This document shows positions 8,069-12,903 of a stretch of DNA of 12,903 bases, one piece after another. Source of the stretch: Lonsdalea quercina subsp. quercina (lineage in GTDB: Bacteria > Pseudomonadota > Gammaproteobacteria > Enterobacterales > Enterobacteriaceae). Where the stretch lies: the NCBI RefSeq assembly GCF_000688655.1, contig NZ_JIBO01000007.1:137833-150735 (forward strand). Direction: 5' to 3'. The number at the start of each line of letters is the position of its first letter. Position 1 is the first letter of the stretch. A model generated the notes under the pieces. The model searched no databases, had not been told where the DNA came from, and saw only the letters and a list, made by a program, of their open reading frames with translations. The translations under genes and the position numbers were made by a program.

Positions 8069-9538
8069 ATGCCTAGTCAGCTCCCTACGCTTTTCAAGCA
8101 ACGTAATTCACTGATCCTGCTTATTCTGGGTTTTGCCTCGGGCCTGCCTCTGGCATTGACCTCCGGCACGCTACAAGCCTGGATGACCGTGGAGAACGTC
8201 GATCTCAAAACCATCGGCTTCTTTTCGTTGGTCGGCCAGGCCTATGTCTTTAAATTCCTTTGGTCGCCGATGATGGATCGCTATACGCCGTCTTTCTTCG
8301 GTCGACGTCGCGGCTGGCTGCTGCTCACGCAATTGGGCCTCGTGGCGGCTATTGCGGCCATCGGGACATTAACCCCCGCGCAGGATCTCTGGTGGCTGGC
8401 GGCGCTAGCCGTCGTTATCGCTTTCTTCTCCGCATCCCAGGATATTGTCTTCGACGCCTATAAAACAGATTTATTGCCTCCACAGGAGCGCGGCAGTGGG
8501 GCTGCGGTCTCCGTGCTGGGCTATCGGCTGGCGATGCTGGTCTCCGGCGGGCTGGCGCTGTGGATTGCCGACCGCCTGCTGGGTTGGCAGTCAACTTATT
8601 GGCTGATGGCGGGTCTGATGCTGCTATGTACGTTGGCGACCTGGCTGGCCCCGGAGCCGAACAATACTCAGCCCGCGCCGCGTTCGCTGGAACAGGCCGT
8701 GATGGCGCCGCTGCGTGATTTCTTTGGTCGTAATAACGCCTGGCTGATTCTGCTGCTGATAATTTTTTATAAACTCGGCGATGCCTTCGCGGTCAGCCTG
8801 AGCACCACGTTTCTTATTCGCGGCGTGGGCTTCGATGCTGGCGATGTCGGCCTTATCAATAAAACGCTCGGCCTTTTCGCCACCATCGTCGGCGCGTTAT
8901 ACGGCGGGATACTGATGCAGCGCTGGTCGCTTTTCCGGGCGCTGATGATTTTCGGACTGTTGCAGGCAGTCTCCAATGCGGGCTACTGGCTGCTGGCGAT
9001 CACGGACAAGCATTTGTTCTCCATGGGCGCCGCCATTTTCATTGAAAACCTGTGCGGCGGTATGGGGACGGCGGCGTTCGTCGCTCTGCTGATGGCCCTG
9101 TGCAACAAATCGTTCTCCGCCACACAGTTCGCCCTGTTGTCCGCTCTGGCCTCCGTGGGCCGAGTTTATGTCGGTCCGCTGGCCGGTTGGTTCGTCGAAG
9201 ATTACGGCTGGGCCTGGTTTTATCTGTTCTCTGTCGGGATCTCTTTCCCCGGTCTGCTGCTGCTCTTACTGTGCCGCCGCACGCTGGAATACACCCAGAC
9301 TCACGATGATTTTCTGCCGCGACGCGCCTACTCTCGCGGGTATACGCTGGCGGTGCGCACGCTGTTTTCCGGCGCCGCATGCTTCGCGCTCGGGGCGGCG
9401 GTTTGGGGTATGTTCGCACTGGGATGGCTGCATAGATCATCGGCGGCTGAAGCGTTAATGACCATGGGCGTGGCGTTGGCTGCGATCGGACTCATTATGG
9501 GCAGTCTATTAGATTATCTGTCGCTCAGGCGTACGTAA
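8069..9538 (+). CDS. ampG: AmpG, muropeptide permease (cell-wall recycling)
   Basis: Inner-membrane major facilitator family transporter. It imports GlcNAc-anhydroMurNAc and its peptides from the periplasm for peptidoglycan recycling, and so also feeds the signal for AmpR-controlled beta-lactamase where that exists. The 489 residues (E. coli 491) are strongly hydrophobic with many membrane segments. An MFS loop with D70-R71 and GRRRGW (78-83) follows the second membrane segment, and the AmpG-family block SASQDIVFDAYKTDLLP is at about 120-136. The start is supported by AAAGGA six bases before the ATG. It follows yajG and ends at a strong terminator. Its neighbour bolA also affects cell-wall genes in E. 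coli, but a functional link is not shown by the sequence. Confidence 0.95.
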   Translation: MPSQLPTLFKQRNSLILLILGFASGLPLALTSGTLQAWMTVENVDLKTIGFFSLVGQAYVFKFLWSPMMDRYTPSFFGRRRGWLLLTQLGLVAAIAAIGTLTPAQDLWWLAALAVVIAFFSASQDIVFDAYKTDLLPPQERGSGAAVSVLGYRLAMLVSGGLALWIADRLLGWQSTYWLMAGLMLLCTLATWLAPEPNNTQPAPRSLEQAVMAPLRDFFGRNNAWLILLLIIFYKLGDAFAVSLSTTFLIRGVGFDAGDVGLINKTLGLFATIVGALYGGILMQRWSLFRALMIFGLLQAVSNAGYWLLAITDKHLFSMGAAIFIENLCGGMGTAAFVALLMALCNKSFSATQFALLSALASVGRVYVGPLAGWFVEDYGWAWFYLFSVGISFPGLLLLLLCRRTLEYTQTHDDFLPRRAYSRGYTLAVRTLFSGAACFALGAAVWGMFALGWLHRSSAAEALMTMGVALAAIGLIMGSLLDYLSLRRT

Positions 9539-9547
9539 GCAGTACTA

Positions 9548-9585
9548 AAGAGGCTGCGTCATAGCAGCCTCTTCTTGCCTTTTTT
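9548..9585 (+). terminator. Rho-independent terminator of yajG-ampG
   Basis: AAGAGGCTGC (9548-9557) and GCAGCCTCTT (9564-9573) form a perfect 10-base stem with a 6-base loop. The tract CTTGCC and then six T (9580-9585) follow. It begins nine bases after the ampG stop codon. Confidence 0.93.
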
Positions 9586-9878
9586 CTCATACTCCCGACC
9601 CAATGTTATCCACAGCCGACATCGCATGGCCGTTGTATTTCGGCCGTCGTCATCTTCTTTTTCCACCTTTTTTACGTTGACAAACCGTCATCTCGCACTA
9701 GACCTTAATAACGGTGGCACGATAATTTTGAGGACGCGTTGTCATTTTTCATACGGACATGCCATTTTCTGTAGAAACTATTACCCACTGTTTTTAATTA
9801 TATTTTTTCACAAACCTCCACACTGGTGACACAAAGAGAAAATCAGAGCAACAAGCAACTGACAACACTTTAATCATG
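9586..9878 (+). other. Non-coding AT-rich region upstream of the cyo promoter
   Basis: No convincing gene is present. The region holds a perfect DnaA box (9606-9614), a small GGCCG/CGGCC hairpin (9628-9645), and a TTGACA at 9677-9682 with no good -10. It also has a T-rich tract at about 9790-9810 (TTTTTAATTATATTTTTT) and the left arm of an inverted repeat (9818-9825). In E. coli the region upstream of cyoA is a target of ArcA and Fnr; no strong match to either consensus was seen here. Confidence 0.5.
9606..9614 (+). promoter_or_regulatory. Perfect DnaA box
   Basis: TTATCCACA is identical to the high-affinity DnaA-binding 9-mer. It is a single copy with no clustered boxes or AT-rich unwinding element beside it, so it is not an origin. 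A regulatory role is unproven. Confidence 0.4.
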
Positions 9879-9890
9879 TTTACAGTGTGG
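9818..9890. repeat. Separated 8-base inverted repeat around the cyo promoter
   Basis: CCACACTG (9818-9825) and CAGTGTGG (9883-9890) are exact reverse complements. Their centres are 65 bases apart, close to six helical turns. The right copy overlaps the end of the cyoA -35 and the start of the spacer. They could be two half-sites of a regulator, or chance. Confidence 0.35.
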
Positions 9891-9907
9891 TAACCTTCCC
9901 GTAAAAT
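9879..9907 (+). promoter_or_regulatory. Sigma-70 promoter of the cyo operon
   Basis: TTTACA (9879-9884) and TAAAAT (9902-9907) are each five of six to consensus and exactly 17 bases apart. The expected transcription start near 9914 gives a leader of about 45 bases. TTTAATC, GTTTACA and GGTAACC recur at about 10-11 base intervals across 9869-9896 and loosely recall the direct-repeat layout of ArcA sites. That reading is weak. Confidence 0.75.
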
Positions 9908-9957
9908 GCCCGCTCGCGTGAATAACAGATAGAGCCCCTTGTCATTGAGGTCGCTAG

Positions 9958-10905
9958 ATGAGACTCAGGAAATACAATAAATTTTTGGGGATGTTCTCTT
10001 TATTTGCAGCCACCCTGCTCCTTAACGGCTGTGATATGGCACTGATGAACCCCAAAGGACAAATTGGGCTTGAACAACGTTCGCTAATACTGACTGCCCT
10101 CGGGCTGATGTTGATCGTTGTCATCCCCGTGATCATTATGACTATCGTATTTGCCAGGAAGTACAAAGCTTCCAACGATAAGGCCAAATACACGCCAAAC
10201 TGGTCACACTCCAACAAGATCGAAGCCGTTGTTTGGACAGTACCCATCATCATCATCGTCATCCTCGCCACCATTACCTGGAAGACAACCCATCAGCTTG
10301 ATCCTTACAAACCGTTGGATTCCGACGTCAAACCCATTAACGTCGAAGTCGTATCGCTTGACTGGAAATGGCTGTTTATTTACCCCGACTTGGGTATTGC
10401 CAGCGTGAACGAACTCGCCTTCCCGGCCAACGTTCCCGTCTCGTTCAAAATCACCTCAAACTCCGTCATGAACTCGCTGTTTATCCCTCGCCTCGGCGGA
10501 CAGATTTACGCCATGGCCGGTATGCAGACGCAGTTGCACCTGATTGCGAATGAACCCGGCAAGTACGACGGTATTTCCGGTGCTTATAGCGGCAAAGGTT
10601 TTTCCGGCATGAAATTCACCGCTATCGCGACGCCGAATCAACAAGCGTTTGACCAGTGGGTGAATACGGTGCGTCAGTCCTCCCATACGTTGAGCAACAT
10701 GGGCGAATTTGAAAAACTGGCTCTCCCCAGTGAATACCATCCCGTCGAGTACTTCTCGCAGGTACAGCCGAACCTGTTCCGACAGGTGATTACTAAATTT
10801 ACTGGCAACGAAATGCACATGCAGCACCATGCAGAAAGCGCGCCGAAAGATGAAGGCATGCAATCTCATGAAGGCATGGACATGAGCGAGCACTCCTCTC
10901 ATTAA
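9958..10905 (+). CDS. cyoA: CyoA, cytochrome bo3 ubiquinol oxidase subunit II
   Basis: Subunit II of the proton-pumping terminal oxidase that takes electrons from ubiquinol and reduces oxygen. The 315 residues equal E. coli. A signal peptide ends in the lipobox LLNGC, making Cys25 the lipidated N-terminus. The next residue is Asp26, the classical inner-membrane retention signal. Two membrane helices (about 42-65 and 90-107) precede a periplasmic cupredoxin-like domain with the conserved [14 protein letters not shown] and [19 protein letters not shown] blocks. As in quinol oxidases, the Cys ligands of a CuA site are absent. The tail is rich in His and Met. GAGG lies seven bases before the ATG. 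First gene of the cyo operon; cyoB starts 20 bases after its stop. Confidence 0.97.
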   Translation: MRLRKYNKFLGMFSLFAATLLLNGCDMALMNPKGQIGLEQRSLILTALGLMLIVVIPVIIMTIVFARKYKASNDKAKYTPNWSHSNKIEAVVWTVPIIIIVILATITWKTTHQLDPYKPLDSDVKPINVEVVSLDWKWLFIYPDLGIASVNELAFPANVPVSFKITSNSVMNSLFIPRLGGQIYAMAGMQTQLHLIANEPGKYDGISGAYSGKGFSGMKFTAIATPNQQAFDQWVNTVRQSSHTLSNMGEFEKLALPSEYHPVEYFSQVQPNLFRQVITKFTGNEMHMQHHAESAPKDEGMQSHEGMDMSEHSSH

Positions 10906-10925
10906 AGGAGCCGAGGGATAATACG

Positions 10926-12903
10926 ATGTTCGGAAAATTAACTCTTGATGCGGTTCCGTACCATGAACCTATTATCATGGTCACCGTGGCAGCAATTATT
11001 CTAGGTGGGCTGGCGTTGCTGGCCTTGATCACCTATTTTGGCAAATGGAAATGGCTGTGGACCGAATGGTTCACGACCGTCGACCATAAAAAAATCGGCA
11101 TCATGTATGTTATCGTCGCGCTGGTGATGATGCTGCGTGGCTTCGCCGACGCCATCATGATGCGTACTCAGCAGGCTCTGGCCTCGGCAGGTGAAGCAGG
11201 TTTCCTGCCACCTCATCACTACGACCAGATCTTTACCGCGCACGGCGTGATCATGATCTTCTTTGTGGCGACGCCGTTCGTGGTCGGCCTGATGAACCTG
11301 GTCGTTCCGCTGCAAATCGGTGCTCGTGACGTTGCCTTCCCTTTCCTGAACTCACTCAGCTTCTGGATGTTTGTCGCCGGAGTCATCCTGGTCAATATCT
11401 CGCTGGGCGTGGGCGAATTCGCTCAGACGGGTTGGGTCGCCTATCCTCCCCTTTCGGGTAAGGAGTACAGTCCCGGCGTCGGGGTCGACTACTGGATATG
11501 GAGTCTACAGATATCCGGGCTAGGCACCACGCTGACCGGCGTGAACTTTTTCGCCACCATCATGAAAATGCGCGCGCCCGGCATGAGCATGATGAAGATG
11601 CCGGTGTTCACCTGGGCGTCACTGTGCACCAACGTTCTCATCATCGCTGCATTCCCTATCCTGACGGTCACCATTGCGTTACTGACGTTGGACCGTTATC
11701 TGGGCACCCATTTCTTCACTAACGATATGGGCGGCAACATGATGATGTATATCAACCTCATCTGGGCCTGGGGCCATCCTGAGGTGTACATCCTGGTGCT
11801 GCCGGTCTTCGGCGTGTTCTCCGAAGTGACCGCAACCTTCTGTCGTAAACGGCTGTTCGGCTATACGTCCCTGGTGTGGGCGACCATCGCCATCACCGTG
11901 CTGTCGTTTATCGTGTGGCTGCACCACTTCTTCACGATGGGGTCGGGCGCGAACGTGAATGCCTTCTTCGGCATCGCCACCATGATTATTTCCATCCCGA
12001 CCGGGGTGAAAATCTTCAACTGGCTGTTCACCATGTATCAGGGCCGCATTCAGCTTAACTCGGCGATGCTGTGGACTATCGGCTTCATCATCACCTTTTC
12101 TATCGGCGGGATGACCGGGGTACTGCTGGCCGTACCGGGCGCGAACTTCGTGCTGCACAACAGCCTGTTCCTAATCGCCCACTTCCATAACGTCATCATC
12201 GGCGGCGTGGTGTTCGGCTGCTTCGCAGGGATCACCTACTGGTTCCCGAAAGCCTTTGGCTTCACCCTGAACGAAACCTGGGGTAAGCGTGCCTTCTGGT
12301 GCTGGATTATCGGCTTCTTTGTCGCCTTTATGCCGCTGTATGCGCTGGGCTTCATGGGCATGACCCGTCGCCTGAGCCAGCAGATCAATCCGGAATTCCA
12401 CCCACTTCTGCTGGTTGCTTCCGCCGGCGCCGCGCTGATCGCGCTGGGTATTCTGTGCCAGCTGATTCAGTTCGTCGTCAGTATCCGCGACCGCGAACAG
12501 AACCGCGATCTGACCGGCGACCCATGGGATGCGCGTACGCTGGAGTGGGCGACGTCCTCCCCTGCCCCGTTCTACAACTTTGCGGTCGTCCCGCAGGTTC
12601 ATGACCGTGATGCGTTCTGGGAAGAGAAAGAGAAGGGCGAGGCTTATCGCCGACCAAACGGCGGCTATGAAGAGATTCATATGCCTAAGAACACTGCCGC
12701 GGGCCTGGTCATCTCCGCCTTCGCTCTGGTCTTCGGATTCGCCATGATCTGGTACATCTGGTGGCTCGCCGCCGTCGGTTTCGTCGGCATGATAGCGACC
12801 TGGATTGTGCACAGTTTCAATCAGGACGTGGACTACTACGTTCCCGTGGAAGAAATCGAGCGCATTGAAAACGCAAATTTCGAGAAACTCAGCAAGGCAG
12901 GCG
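10926..12903 (+). CDS. cyoB: CyoB, cytochrome bo3 ubiquinol oxidase subunit I (3' end cut by window)
   Basis: Catalytic inner-membrane subunit carrying haem b, the haem o3-CuB centre and proton channels. 659 codons are present against 663 in E. coli, so only a few codons and the stop lie outside. Haem and copper ligands are intact: H106, H284, H333, H334, H419 and H421, with Y288 for the His-Tyr crosslink. Proton-path residues D135, E286 and K362 and quinol-site residues R71, D75, H98 and Q101 are also present. Position 407 is Asn where E. coli has Asp. GAGGG lies seven bases before the ATG, and an AAAGGAG overlaps the cyoA stop. The frame is open throughout. Subunits CyoC, CyoD and the haem o synthase CyoE would be expected downstream. 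Confidence 0.97.
   Translation, partial: MFGKLTLDAVPYHEPIIMVTVAAIILGGLALLALITYFGKWKWLWTEWFTTVDHKKIGIMYVIVALVMMLRGFADAIMMRTQQALASAGEAGFLPPHHYDQIFTAHGVIMIFFVATPFVVGLMNLVVPLQIGARDVAFPFLNSLSFWMFVAGVILVNISLGVGEFAQTGWVAYPPLSGKEYSPGVGVDYWIWSLQISGLGTTLTGVNFFATIMKMRAPGMSMMKMPVFTWASLCTNVLIIAAFPILTVTIALLTLDRYLGTHFFTNDMGGNMMMYINLIWAWGHPEVYILVLPVFGVFSEVTATFCRKRLFGYTSLVWATIAITVLSFIVWLHHFFTMGSGANVNAFFGIATMIISIPTGVKIFNWLFTMYQGRIQLNSAMLWTIGFIITFSIGGMTGVLLAVPGANFVLHNSLFLIAHFHNVIIGGVVFGCFAGITYWFPKAFGFTLNETWGKRAFWCWIIGFFVAFMPLYALGFMGMTRRLSQQINPEFHPLLLVASAGAALIALGILCQLIQFVVSIRDREQNRDLTGDPWDARTLEWATSSPAPFYNFAVVPQVHDRDAFWEEKEKGEAYRRPNGGYEEIHMPKNTAAGLVISAFALVFGFAMIWYIWWLAAVGFVGMIATWIVHSFNQDVDYYVPVEEIERIENANFEKLSKAG

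Noticed and set aside
9677..9705. TTGACA as an upstream cyo promoter
   Set aside because: The -35 hexamer is perfect but the hexamers 16 to 18 bases downstream (TAGACC, AGACCT, GACCTT) are poor. The promoter at 9879-9907 is clearly better.
9575..9829. 84-residue plus-strand ORF after ampG
   Set aside because: It can only start from a TTG inside the ampG terminator and its composition (Ser, Phe, His rich) is that of translated non-coding AT-rich DNA.

Overview
The window is a stretch of enterobacterial core chromosome. Every long gene is recognisable from the protein sequence: lon, clpX, clpP, tig and bolA on the minus strand, then yajG, ampG, cyoA and cyoB on the plus strand. This is the gene order of Escherichia coli K-12 around cyo-ampG-yajG / bolA-tig-clpP-clpX-lon, seen in opposite orientation. 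The proteins are close to the E. coli forms but clearly diverged (for example the N-terminus of ClpP, the second half of YajG and the tails of CyoA and Tig). That suggests a member of Enterobacterales outside the Escherichia/Salmonella group; a plant-associated or soft-rot relative such as Pectobacteriaceae is a guess only.

Minus-strand half (about 1-7092): transcription runs from high to low coordinates. bolA (stress morphogene) comes first, then tig (ribosome-bound chaperone trigger factor) with its own promoter, a long leader and a strong terminator. Next is clpP-clpX (protease and its unfoldase) behind overlapping housekeeping and heat-shock-like promoters, ended by a terminator. lon follows behind a textbook sigma-32 promoter and has its own terminator. 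Together this is a protein quality-control cluster: folding at the ribosome followed by two ATP-dependent proteases. The gene expected after lon (hupB in relatives) would begin just outside the window.

Plus-strand half (about 7439-12903): yajG (outer-membrane lipoprotein of unknown function) and ampG (muropeptide permease for cell-wall recycling) form a likely two-gene operon that ends at a strong terminator. After an AT-rich regulatory region of about 370 bases, the cytochrome bo3 quinol oxidase operon begins with cyoA and cyoB. cyoB is cut by the window end only a few codons before its expected stop.

I find no mobile element, CRISPR array, tRNA or rRNA, prophage or defence gene, and no unknown multi-gene system. 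The second-look items are small: a natural Asp-to-Asn change near the haem propionates of CyoB, a pair of tiny overlapping ORFs in the bolA-yajG divergent gap, a perfect DnaA box and an inverted repeat upstream of cyoA, and RNA hairpins in the tig leader and just before the ampG ribosome-binding site.
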